Of a stretch of DNA of 64,000 bases, positions 31,768-41,749 are shown piece after piece; positions within the stretch are counted from its first letter, which is position 1, and every line of letters starts with the position of its first letter. Location: the NCBI GenBank assembly GCA_030761205.1, contig JAULJL010000021.1, positions 10,769,160 through 10,833,159 of the forward strand. The letters run 5' to 3'. The stretch is from Fremontodendron californicum (Eukaryota; Streptophyta; Magnoliopsida; Malvales; Malvaceae). Both the position numbers and the translations under genes were made by a program. The notes under the pieces are model-generated. The model saw nothing but the letters and a program-made list of their open reading frames with translations. It had not been told where the DNA came from and ran no database searches.

Positions 31768-34506
31768 CTAGTTATTTTCAAAACAAGGATCAGAAAGAAA
31801 AACAACCTCTTCTTGAGTAACATGATTTTCCAAAAAGAGTTTGAGTCTTTGTCCATTTACCTTGAATACGTTACCATTTTGAGGATTCTCAATGTCAACT
31901 GCTCCATAATGATACACATGCTTAACCACAAATGGGTCAGTCCATCTTGATCTCAACTTACCAGGAAATATGTGAAGTCTAGAATTATAAAGTAGAACTT
32001 TTTGCCCAACATCAAATGTTTTTCTTGAAATTAACTTGTCATGAAAGGCTTTAGTTCTTTCTTTATGAATTTTAGAATTCTCATATGCATCTTTTCTGAG
32101 TTCCTCAAGTTTTTGTTTCCAACAATGCTTAACCTGAAAAGAATTTAACAAAGAATCAGTGTGTGAAATTTCTGAAGCATTATCAAACTCACATTCAATT
32201 AAATAAGCTTCTAAAGGATCATGGAATGTGGTAGTGGTGAGATGTTCATGAACAAGTTCTTCAATGAAATCCACTTCATGTACTTCTGAATCATCACCAG
32301 GTTGCTTGCAAGTGTTGAACACATTTAATTCTAAAGTCATATTTCCAAAAGAAATGTTCAACATACCATTCCTGCAATTTATCAGAGCATTAGAAGTTGC
32401 AAGAAATGGACGGCCTAATATAACAGGAATTTGAACATTTGGATTTGAAACAGGATGTGTGTCCAAAACAATAAAATCAACAGGGAAGTAAAAATTATCA
32501 ATTTGAACCAAAACATCTTCAACTATCCCTCGAGGAATTTTTACAGAACGATCAGCTAGTTGAAGTGTAACAGGTGTTTCCTTGAGTTCACCTAAACCTA
32601 ACTGTTGATAAACAGAAAAAGGCAAAAGATTAACACTAGCACCAAGATCAAGCAATGCACGTTCTATTCTAGTGTTTCCAATGATGCATGAGATTGTTGG
32701 ACATCCAGGATCTTTGAATTTTGGTGGAGTAAGGTGCTGAATGATTGAGCTCACACTTTCCGTCAGAAATGCTTTCTTCTGTACATTATGTTTCCTTTTA
32801 AATGTGCACATGTCCTTCAAAAATTTAGCATAAGATGGAACTTGTTTGATTGCATCCAATAAAGGAATGTTAATCTTAACTTGTTTGAAAAGATCATAAA
32901 TTTCTGCATTTTGATTCAAATTCTTTATTGTTTGCAACCTTTGAGGAAAAGGAGCAGGATGCATACCTTTTTCTTTGTCCAAATTTTCAAGAAGTTCAGA
33001 CTTACCATCATCCTTACCATTACTTTTCGGAGGGGAAAGAGGATCTTGGTCTTTTGATGGAGTGTTTTTGTCAATTGCCTTTCCACTTCGAAGAGTTGTG
33101 ATAGAACTGGCATTTTCCTGTTGAGTTTCATTGGAGCAAGAAACAAGACATTGAGTAGAAGGGTTAGGCTGAGGTTGAGCAGGAAACTTACCTTTTTCTT
33201 GAGTGCGTAATGAAGCTGTCAATGTGGACAAGGTGTTTTTGATCTCATTGATGTCCTGTGAAGTCCGGCTATTCACATTTGCTTGTGTTTGCATGAATGC
33301 TTGCAATGTCTCTTCCAAGGTTTGTACACGTGAAGGTTGATAGGAAAAAGTGTTGCCCGGCTTTTGAGATTGTGGTACCTGAACATGATTATTATTCCGC
33401 CAACTGAAGTTGGGATGATTTCTCCATTCAGGGTTATACGTTTCAGAGTAAGGAGAAGGAAAAGGCTTTTTAAATGTGTTTATGGAATTTACTTGATCAT
33501 GCAACGCTTCTTTAAGAATGGGAATGTTTGGACATTCAGAAGTGGGGTGTCCCATGATTTCACAAATTCCACAACTTTCTTCATTTTTAACCGTTTTGAC
33601 TTCTTTTACTTTTCTAAGTTCCATGGCTTCAATCTTTCTAGCCAAATTAGCTACTTTAGCTTTTATCTCATCTTCTTGACTAAAATGATATTTTCCTCTG
33701 TTAGAAACAACATTAGATCTATTGGAACTTTCAGAGGAATTATCTGTGTGCCAGGCTTGAGAGTTATCTGCCAAATGGTCTAAGTAGTCAAAGGCTTCTT
33801 CAGGTTCTTTTTCTAGAAACTCACCGTTACACATTGTTTCAACAAATTGTTTAGTTTCGGGAGTTAAACTTTCATAAAAGAAACTAATAAGACGCCATTT
33901 TTCAAAACCATGATGTGGACAAGAACTTAACAAATCTTTAAAACGCTCCCAGCACTGAAAAAATGCTTCATTTTGATTTTGATTGAAATTTTGAATCTGT
34001 CTTTTCAAAGCAGTAGTTTTATGTGCTGGGAAAAATTTCTTTAGAAACGCAGTTTGTAATTCTTGCCATGTGCCAATTGACCTTGGTTTTAAATTATGAA
34101 GCCAAATTTTTGCTTTATCTTTTAAAAAAAAAGGAAATAATTTTAGCTTGACAATTTCATTTGTGCATTGTTGGTCATTAAAGGTGACACATACATCTTC
34201 GAAGTCTTTTAGAAACGAGTAAGCACTTTCCGATTCTAACCCATGGAAATTTGGAAGCAAACCTATCATACCTGGTTTAAAACGAAAGTTGTTTGCATTG
34301 AGAGGAAAAATAAAACAAGAGGGTGATGAGCTTCGAGTTGGTTGCAAGTAGTCACGCATGGTGCGTACTTGTCTGTTCTCATCTTCAGCATGAACACTTT
34401 CATTGTCAGCCATGGTAGGAGTTGTATTAGAAAGATTACCTGAAAAAGTTTCACAATAAAATCTAACTAAACGACGAGATCTAAAATCACGTCGCCAAAC
34501 AAGCAT
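31768..34506 (-). CDS. Fused Gag-protease-integrase C-terminus polyprotein of A2
   Basis: Single 912-aa ORF. The Gag core spans roughly residues 85-250. An intact zinc knuckle CGICEIMGHPTSEC (C-X2-C-X4-H-X4-C) is near 310. The aspartic protease has DLGAS near 617 and ILGRPFLATS. A linker runs to about 800. At LEEL the frame passes directly into the integrase C-terminal region (DAYENSKIHKERTKAFHDK, then GQKVLLYNSRLHIFPGKLRS), ending at 912. RT, RNase H and the integrase zinc and DDE domains are deleted without loss of frame. One conserved-looking Gly in the C-terminal GPFVV is Asp here. Gag and protease could act in their own particle. Start is 34506, or internally at 34413. Confidence 0.88.
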   Translation of the reverse strand: MLVWRRDFRSRRLVRFYCETFSGNLSNTTPTMADNESVHAEDENRQVRTMRDYLQPTRSSSPSCFIFPLNANNFRFKPGMIGLLPNFHGLESESAYSFLKDFEDVCVTFNDQQCTNEIVKLKLFPFFLKDKAKIWLHNLKPRSIGTWQELQTAFLKKFFPAHKTTALKRQIQNFNQNQNEAFFQCWERFKDLLSSCPHHGFEKWRLISFFYESLTPETKQFVETMCNGEFLEKEPEEAFDYLDHLADNSQAWHTDNSSESSNRSNVVSNRGKYHFSQEDEIKAKVANLARKIEAMELRKVKEVKTVKNEESCGICEIMGHPTSECPNIPILKEALHDQVNSINTFKKPFPSPYSETYNPEWRNHPNFSWRNNNHVQVPQSQKPGNTFSYQPSRVQTLEETLQAFMQTQANVNSRTSQDINEIKNTLSTLTASLRTQEKGKFPAQPQPNPSTQCLVSCSNETQQENASSITTLRSGKAIDKNTPSKDQDPLSPPKSNGKDDGKSELLENLDKEKGMHPAPFPQRLQTIKNLNQNAEIYDLFKQVKINIPLLDAIKQVPSYAKFLKDMCTFKRKHNVQKKAFLTESVSSIIQHLTPPKFKDPGCPTISCIIGNTRIERALLDLGASVNLLPFSVYQQLGLGELKETPVTLQLADRSVKIPRGIVEDVLVQIDNFYFPVDFIVLDTHPVSNPNVQIPVILGRPFLATSNALINCRNGMLNISFGNMTLELNVFNTCKQPGDDSEVHEVDFIEELVHEHLTTTTFHDPLEAYLIECEFDNASEISHTDSLLNSFQVKHCWKQKLEELRKDAYENSKIHKERTKAFHDKLISRKTFDVGQKVLLYNSRLHIFPGKLRSRWTDPFVVKHVYHYGAVDIENPQNGNVFKVNGQRLKLFLENHVTQEEVVFLSDPCFENN

Positions 34507-34527
34507 AAAACAAAGTTAATAAACAAA

Positions 34528-34650
34528 ATTAGGCGGTATAACCAGCCAATAAAAATAAATATATACAAATTAGGCGGTATAACCAGCCAATAAAAATAAA
34601 TATACTTATAAATTAGGCGGTATAACCAGCCAATAAAAATAAATATACTT
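34528..34650. repeat. Triplicated ~44-bp repeat in the A2 leader
   Basis: Three tandem copies of AAATTAGGCGGTATAACCAG plus CCAATAAAAATAAATATA lie between gag and the primer site; A1 has one copy (5914-5950). Confidence 0.9.
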
Positions 34651-34675
34651 ATAAACTTATATACTTAGTATTGCT

Positions 34676-34693
34676 TCCCCGGCAACGGCGCCA
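34676..34693 (-). promoter_or_regulatory. Primer-binding site of A2 (tRNA-Asp type)
   Basis: Plus strand TCCCCGGCAACGGCGCCA equals the tRNA-Asp 3' end; 6 bases from the LTR edge, identical to A1. Confidence 0.92.
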
Positions 34694-34699
34694 AAAACT

Positions 34700-36199
34700 T
34701 GATGGAGACTCAATTAAGAGTTGTAAACCCAAGTGCAGGTTATGTTCAAGTAATAAATTCTCGGGTGTCCGAGGTCGAACCACAGGGAAGCGTATTAGTA
34801 AGTATAAGTTTATAAATATATAAGAAAAAGAAAATAAACAAGATATTAGGGAATCAATAACAAAGAAAGTAAACAAGATATTAGAGAACAAAATAAACAA
34901 AATAACATAAAAGCAATTAAACAAGATATAAAAAAAACAATAAGAAAAGATGTTGAGGTTAGAGAATCCACTCTTGGTGTTATGCTAAGATTAATCTTGT
35001 TTTATTACACAATTGAAATCCACACATAAGGGAGGTTCCAACCGGAAGGTTTAGCAATTCAGTCCAAATTGTCCAACGTCCATAGCATATGATATTATGT
35101 TCATTTGGTGTCCTCAAAACTCACAAAAAGAGTCCAAGCATTCCTTATGCCAAGGTATATGTCTACAACAAATCAAGGTTATGAAACCAAGCATTTACTG
35201 TGCCATTTTCATTGTCAATAATGAATCAAGATCTCTACTTTGCAAGTATGATTTTAAACCAAAAGAAAATATTATCTACACTAGTGTTTATAAATGATGA
35301 TTCATTTTAGCTCATGTTGAAGAGACTAACCTTAGCATTTACCAAGAGCTTCACCTCATCACCTCAACAATATGATTAGCAACACATACTAGATATGAAT
35401 AAAATGAAAAGAAATGTAAGAAACATAAGTAAAGAAAAAGAAAACTAGAGAAAGGAAAGAAGAAGAAAACTTAGAGAATTTTATTACAATGGCAAATATC
35501 CTACCAATGTATCAATTGTATCCCAATACTCATCCAAGGCCCTCTATTTATACACATTTTGGAGGGCTAAATGACAAGAGACAAGCTTTACAAATTTCAA
35601 AGGTAGGTATAATAGGTGGGTGCATTTTTCTAACAATTTTCGTCATATTGTATGACAATTCTGATCAGCCAGCTTGATGGTCGATTTTGTCAATGTTGGA
35701 GGCTCGATCTGATAAAATGGTCTTCTAGAAAAATATACCCCTATCAGTTACGGATCCATAGCCGTTGGAATCAGATCATTTGCGCACGTGGATCGGGAGA
35801 TATGGTCAAAATACCAAAACGGTGCAGAACAGACGTCATTGCACATCAGCCAACTTGATGGTCGATTTCGCTAGGGAAAACGACTCCGTTTCAAGAAGTG
35901 TAAAACATGAAAAAGATAGATATGCCTCTTAGCTTTGCAGGGATATAAAGTTCAGCCTTATTGCTTCAGTGAAACTCGAGATATAGCTGATATAGCAAAA
36001 GGTGTCGGAACTGGAACTGAACTGGATTTGCCCTTAATTCTAGTAATCTGAAATCACTCAAAGAAACTTGTGAAAAACACCAAATTACATAAAAATATAA
36101 AAGATCATAAACACAATTAGACTAAACAATAATAACTCGTATTTGACACAAAACAATAATAAAACATAACTAAAAACTATATAATTATACGAGTTATCA
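34700..36199 (-). repeat. 5' LTR of A2
   Basis: 1500 bp, near-identical partner of 26741-28240. The TATA box in element sense is at 35544-35552. Confidence 0.95.
35544..35552 (-). promoter_or_regulatory. TATA box of the A2 5' LTR
   Basis: The minus strand reads TATAAATAGAGGGCC, conserved in all three A-family LTRs here. This copy would drive the genomic RNA. Confidence 0.7.
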
Positions 36200-36204
36200 A
36201 TAAA

Positions 36205-37873
36205 TAAAAATAAAAATAAATAAGGAAATTAAAATCATACCTGAAAAATATCGAGAATCCGAAAATTAGAATGCCGAACTTGATCTTCGTAAAATTCTTT
36301 GTTCTTTCTCGACCACATGAAAAATGTCGAAAATCCAAAAAAAATCAAAACGTCAAAATCGATAATCGTGAATATTTTTTTTTTCTTTTTGTTTTTTTTT
36401 TTTTCTAATTTTCCCTTTTTTTGTACCATTATTATTTTTGTTTTTTTCTTTTTCTTTTTTAATTTTACCTATTTTTTTCTTTTTTCTCTTTATTTTTTCC
36501 TTATTTTTTTCTTTCTTTTTCTATTATTTTTTTATTTTCCCTTCTTTTTTTTTAAATTTAAATTTAAATTTAAATTTTTTTTTTTAATTTTAATTTTTCT
36601 TTTCTTCTTTTTTCCCTTTTTTTCTTTTTTTTTTTTCTTTCTCCCCTGGCCCAAAACCAGTGCCTGGGCTGCTGGGCCCAGGGCTTGATTTGGCGCGGGT
36701 CGGATCCGGTTTGGCGCGGGTCACGGATCCGAATCCTCCCCTTTCCCTTTTTTTTTTTACCTGGAGCGGGTCGGGTGCGCGGACCCCGGGTCGACCCGCG
36801 GGTCGACGCGCGAGTCTGCGCGACCCGCTCCAGGGGACTATAAATAGTCCTCTTTTTTTTTCTTCTCATTTCCCTTTTTTTTTCTCTCTCTTCCTCCCCT
36901 CTCTCTCTCTTTCCTCCCTTTTCTCTCTCCCTCTTCCAGAAACCACCCGCCCAAACCCAGAAACCGGCGACAGGCCACCGCGCCGGCCGTCGTACCTCGT
37001 CGCCGGCCGTCGCTCGCCGGCGGCCGATGGACTCCAAATCACCTTCTCCTGAACCGTCTCGATCTCCTCTTCCCGATTCTGGCCTCCTCTTTGCCTGAAC
37101 CCCAGCCAAAATCCGTAGATCTAGGAAAATATCCCACGACCGAAACCTTCAGATCTGCCACGAACGGCCACCGGATCAAGCTCGAGATCACACCGTTGCT
37201 TCTCCTTGCCCTAAATCAGCCTCTCGCCATTCGACTTCCAAAGAAAAGGACCTGAGTCCTTTCGTTTTTCTTTTTTTTTTTTTTTTTTTTTTTTTGCGAT
37301 TGTGGGGTTGTCTCTTTCTTTGCAGGGCTCGTGGGTTTTTTTGTGCAGGGCTTTGAATGCCTTTTTTTTTGTGGGGGTAGTCGATTGGGGGGTCCGGATC
37401 CTTGGATCTGGTTTTTTTTTTTTCTTTTTGGATCTCTGTTTTCGGAGGGGGGGTCCGATCTCTGCCTTGAGAGTCCGAATCTCGGGGCCCCCTTTTCCAT
37501 TTTTTTTGGTTTCGGTTTTAAGGTGGGTTGCTTGTGGGGAAATGGCTGACAGGGGTAGGGGCTAGGGCTGGATGGTGTGTGGGGTTGGTTCTCTAGGGTG
37601 GTGGTGGCAGTGGGTAAGGGGTGGCTTGTGCAGGTGGTTGGGGTGGCGTGTGGGAGTTGGGGTTGCAGGGGCTAGGGTTTCTGGGGGCAGGGATAGGGGC
37701 CAGTGGACAGGCCCATCAATTGGGCCCGAAAATTGAGCCTGTTGCTTGGAAAACCCATAAATTGGGCCTGGTTTGGGCCTGTAGATTGGGTTAAGGTTTG
37801 GTTACGGCTGATTGGGCCTGCTGATGGCCCGAGCCGGGTTCGGATCCGACCCGGGCTAAAATTGGTTATTACA
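36205..37873 (-). repeat. 5' LTR of X, right part
   Basis: Remaining 1669 bp of the X 5' LTR after the A2 insertion, matching 16800-18453. It ends TTATTACA before the duplication GAAAT. It contains the T-rich tract (36370-36650), the GC-rich block and TATAAATAG at 36839-36847. Confidence 0.92.
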
Positions 37874-37884
37874 GAAATAGTTCT

Positions 37885-38175
37885 ACGTTTGCTTAAAGGT
37901 GCTCATGGCCGGATCGGATGGCGGTTCTTTGTCCAGACCCGGCCCTGGATCGGCTCGGGTTGGTTCATGGGCCCGATTTTACTGTTCATTATATATAAAA
38001 TATTATTATTTTTATATATTTGTATAACTAAAATTAAATAAAATAATATTATTATAATACAAAAACACTGTTCTGGATCGTGCCGGCCCGGTCCGGATCA
38101 AAAGATTCCTACCCAGGCCAGGCCCAATACAGGTCGGGCCTGCCCGCCCGGCCCGTGAGCAGGTCTACGTTTGCT
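37885..38175. mobile_element. GC-rich hAT-like MITE
   Basis: About 290 bp with imperfect terminal inverted repeats (GGTGCTCATGGCCGG against GACCTGCTCACGGGCCGG on the other strand). It is flanked by direct repeats containing CTACGTTTGCTT on both sides (37882-37893 and 38164-38175). No ORF. Confidence 0.6.
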
Positions 38176-38379
38176 TTAGGTAAGTAATTATTTTAATTTA
38201 AAAATCATTTTCCATTTTTTATTTTGATGATTTAATATTTAATTTCAAAATTTTAATTATATTCCATTCAAATTTCAACTCAATTTTTTCCATTGAATAA
38301 TTATAAATTTCAATTACTTTTCTTATTGAATATCAATTTCGGTTTTTATTTTTTGGTTGTATAAATAGCTTTTGATTTG

Positions 38380-38830
38380 GGTATTTTCAGCTCCCTATTT
38401 GAGTAAATAGGGGCAAAGTAGGTATTCAAAATTGAATTTTATTTAAAGAGTAGCCAAATAATCAAGTATTTGAAATTTTATTGTTTATGATTTTCATTTA
38501 TGATTAACGTTACTATTTAAGAATTTGAAATTTATTTACTCATTAAGCCTCCTATTATAGTATTTTCAGCTCCTAATGGAAGTAAATAGGGTCAAAATAT
38601 ACCACTTAAATAAAGTTGTCTTTACTTTTTTTTTTTCCATGTATTTATTGTTTTGTATTTTCCCTCTATTTATATATAATATAGTATTTTGAGCTCTTAA
38701 TAAGGGTAAATAGGGTCAAAATAAACCTTTTAAATAAAACTGTTTACTTTTTTTCATGTATTTATTGTTTTGTATTTTCCTCCTATTTATATATATAATA
38801 CTATATTTTCAGCTAATTAACGATGCATTA
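38380..38830. repeat. Four direct repeats resembling Helitron 5' ends
   Basis: TATTTTCAGCT-like motifs at about 38382, 38561, 38685 and 38804. The first three are each followed about 20 bases on by GTAAATAGGG(G/T)CAAA. Spacing is about 180, 124 and 119 bp. Confidence 0.55.
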
Positions 38831-39419
38831 AATATTAATTATTTATTTGATTGTATATATAAAAACAAACTATTCCTATTAAATGTTTTATTTTTTTTAA
38901 TAAATTAATTAAATAAAAAACAGACTATGGAAGTTATCATATTAATTTCAATATTTGTAAGTATTAAATGTTTTAATATATTAGTATTTAAAAAATGAAA
39001 AATGAAATGTTAAAATATTAATTTTAATGTTTTCATATAAAAAGAAAAAATATAAATTAACATCTCAAAATTTTCATATTTTCCTACTAATAGATTTATA
39101 TTATAAGATAACTAAATACAAAATTTGCTTCTCTATTAATATCCTTCACTTATTAAAACTTAAAATTGAAACCTCTATGTTAACATCTTAAAGTTCAAAA
39201 TTTTTAATATTACGAAAGAGTTATCATACGTTTAAAAAACAACAACAAAAGACAAATAAGTAAAATAATAAAAAAAAAAAATAAAAAAATAAAAAAATAA
39301 ACTAAATTAATAAAAAAGAATCAATTATAAATCGGATACTAATCAAAACAAATAAAAAAAATATCTCTATCTCAAAATATTAAAAAATCGTCCCTCGCAT
39401 CGCGAGGTCATATTCCTAG
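38785..39419 (+). mobile_element. Candidate non-autonomous Helitron
   Basis: The 3' end is well formed: a 6-bp-stem hairpin CCTCGC-ATC-GCGAGG (39393-39407), then 8 bases, then CTAG (39416-39419) followed by T. The 5' boundary is uncertain; the nearest TTTTCAGCTAATT start-like motif is at about 38804. Alternatively the element began near 15266 and X inserted inside it. Confidence 0.5.
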
Positions 39420-40060
39420 TATATAGTATAGATAGATAATAGAGAATGCATTTAGATATCAAATTTCCATGTTAATTAACTGTTTTATCATCTTTAGTTT
39501 TATATCTCTATAATTTATTCATGTAAAATATTAATCTCGTGCAAAATGGGGCCTAACACTAGTATGATATGAAGAATGTATAAGACTTGATAATAAAGAT
39601 GGGTTCCTTAATGGAGGCCCAAAATTGTTATAACCCAAAGCTAAGTCCTCTCTCTAAGTATAATATGAAGGAAGTATCATGCACCATGGATTGATACTAT
39701 CAAAGTTAAGAGAAAGAGAGGAAGCCATAACAAAATTTCTACTTTTCTCAAACTTATTTTTGTAGATCAAGTTGAAGAAATTATCAATGGCAATCACCAA
39801 TGGTTTTCCATAATGACAACCAATAATGGTATGTATAATTTCTTTAGATATTAGTGTTTTAGTTCTAGTTTAGGTTTTTATATTATTCAACAAATAAAAT
39901 TTAAGCAAATTTTTTTTAATACTATTAAAGTTTTTTATTTATTTATTGAATTTGGTGTCACGAGTCAAGTGTTACCAACTCAGTTAAGAAAATTATAAAA
40001 AAAGTTTAAAAAACTTACCAAAGCAATTTATCAAATTAGTATATGATTAATTAATGATAC
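39420..40060. other. AT-rich DNA with a gene-5'-end-like stretch
   Basis: No ORF of note. Bases 39580-39850 have near-neutral composition, short ATG frames that close at once, and ATGGTATGTATAA at 39828-39840 resembling a splice donor. This could be a remnant of a host transcript's first exon; weak evidence. Confidence 0.3.
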
Positions 40061-41240
40061 CAACTCAATCATGTATTCTAATAGTAACTAGATTATGTTA
40101 CACCCACTATGTGGTGAATGAAAAAGTGTAAAAATTTAAAAATTTTGAGAAAAATAGGTGAAACAAAAAGAAGTTAACCATAGAAAGCATGTGTAATTAA
40201 GTAATTTTTTTTTTCAATTAAATGTGCGAATAAATTAAAAAATAAATTAAATATTTAAATTTTGATATTAAATAAAAATTAATATTTTATTTTATATATT
40301 TATTATGATTTATTTCGATTTTTGTTTCAATTTATCAACTGAGTTGATTTTACTTGACTAGTAAAACCAAACTCAGTCATTGATAACTAGAATTTGGCAC
40401 ACCTACAATATAAGTGAGTTTTTAAAAATTAAAAATAAAAGAGAAGTTATTGAAATAGTTTTTATGATAAAAGTGGATAACTTTTGTAAATTTTTAAATA
40501 ATAAAAATTTAAAAATACATAAATAGCCCTACTCTTATATTTTATTATTATTTTATTTTTGATTTTCTGATAATTTTTTTACTTGAGTTGGTGTCACTTG
40601 ACTCATAATACTAAACTTAGTCAAAGACTTTAATAATAGTGTAATTATATACTAGAATTTGACATATCCATTATAGAGGTGAAAAATAAAAAATAAAAAA
40701 GTATGTGAAGAAAAGGAAGATATCTTAACTATAAAAATAGTGGGTAATTTTTCAATTGAATGCTTAAATTTAGAATATTTTCAAAACAAAATTAATTAAA
40801 AATATTTAAATTTTATATTAAAACACATTTATATCCTTTATTATTATTATTATATATATATATTTAATATGATGTAATTTGGATTTTATATCAATTTATA
40901 ATTGAGTTGGTGTCACTCCATTCATTAGCATCAGTCACTCTTTATTAATTAGATCATGACACACCCACTTTGAAGGTGAAAAAATAATAAAAATAAATTT
41001 TTAAAAATGAAAAAAATGAAAGAAATAAGAAGTTATGTAATTTACACTTACTAATTTTTTAAATAGAAAAAGTAAGCATAGTAGTTTTCTCTTTTTTTTA
41101 AAAAATAAAAATAAATTATTAGTATAATGTTATTAATAAATTATTTTTATTTTATATATTTTTTTTTGTTAATTTTTAATTGAATTAGCGTTACTTGATT
41201 CCTTATTACAATTTAGTTAGAGATTTTGTATATAATATAG
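40060..41240. repeat. Degenerate tandem repeat, about 5 units of 250-300 bp
   Basis: A shared block, GAGTTGGTGTCACTTGACTC plus AACTTAGTCA and ACACACCCAC(T/A)-like text, recurs near 40060, 40335, 40585, 40900 and 41175. A/T-rich spacers including TTTATATTTATTATGATTTA separate the blocks. An old, diverged array. Confidence 0.6.
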
Positions 41241-41263
41241 ATATATGTATGTGTATAGTATAC

Positions 41264-41566
41264 ATATCCAAGGATCGGGCTACCCGTCCTGCCCGACAAG
41301 CTCGACACGTATTGGGTCGGGCCTTAACATAGATTTTTCTAATTCAGCCCGGCCTAACTCGGTTCGAATTACTGTTTATCAATAATATTTTTTATAAAAA
41401 TTATAAATATATATTAATATAAAAATATTTTTTTTAATATTTTGTTAACAATAAAACGAGTTTTCGAACTTGTCTAGGCATGGTCTGATCCGAGCCTTGA
41501 TAAAAAAAATAAAAGAAATTGGATCATGGTCCGACTCGGGCCAGCTCATAAACAGGTTTAATGTAT
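41264..41566. mobile_element. GC-rich MITE-like fragment
   Basis: GC-rich ends (GGATCGGGCTACCCGTCC... and ...CTCGGGCCAGCTCATAAACAGG) around an AT-rich middle, in style like the element at 37885-38175. Terminal repeats are poor and no target duplication was found. Confidence 0.4.
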
Positions 41567-41611
41567 AGATACTAATATCTATATAAACTATATAAAACTT
41601 ATCCCTGAGGG

Positions 41612-41638
41612 GCGGCTGCTTGCCGCATGGCAAGCCGC
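41612..41638. repeat. GC-rich perfect hairpin
   Basis: GCTTGCC-GCAT-GGCAAGC with GCGGC/CGC flanks in AT-rich surroundings. No CTAG-type terminus follows. Confidence 0.6.
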
Positions 41639-41749
41639 TACGATTTCTTTTTTAGTTTTTGTAATTTTTTTATAATTATTTTGTGTTGTATTTTATTATT
41701 TTTTCGTGTTATAATCGTATCAATGGTATTACATATATAAATTTTAATA

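Larger units (their letters stand above)
26741..36199 (-). mobile_element. Athila-like retrotransposon A2, complete, young, with LOG-like and NABP-like cargo
   Basis: Complete 9459-bp element on the minus strand with perfect 5-bp target duplication ATAAA (26736-26740 and 36200-36204) inside an LTR of X. Both LTRs are 1500 bp, TGAT...ATCA, and appear almost identical. Order: 5' LTR, tRNA-Asp-type primer site, one 912-aa ORF joining Gag, protease and the integrase C-terminus, NABP-like ORF, LOG-like ORF, long tail, polypurine tract, 3' LTR. It has no RT, RNase H or integrase core, so it must have moved with enzymes supplied in trans. All its ORFs are open. Confidence 0.95.
15562..37873 (-). mobile_element. 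Element X: gag-only Tat/Ogre-like LTR retrotransposon, interrupted by A2
   Basis: Bounded by the perfect target duplication GAAAT (15557-15561 and 37874-37878), with LTRs of about 2.9 kb at both ends. The minus-strand order is 5' LTR (25501-26740 plus 36205-37873, split by A2), tRNA-Arg-type primer site, leader, gag with frameshifts, a long noncoding 3' region with a minisatellite, polypurine tract and 3' LTR. No ORF1, protease, RT, RNase H or integrase is present. This fits the plant class of terminal-repeat elements with only a Gag domain (TR-GAG). LTR ends, polypurine context and gag resemble element Y, its likely helper family. Confidence 0.9.

Noticed and set aside
37885..38175. Possible coding exon because of high GC.
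   Set aside because: Stops in all frames, with terminal inverted repeats and flanking duplications pointing to a MITE-like insertion.
39780..39850. First exon of a host gene with a GTATGT donor.
   Set aside because: Every ATG frame closes within a few codons and no second exon was seen; kept only as a weak note.
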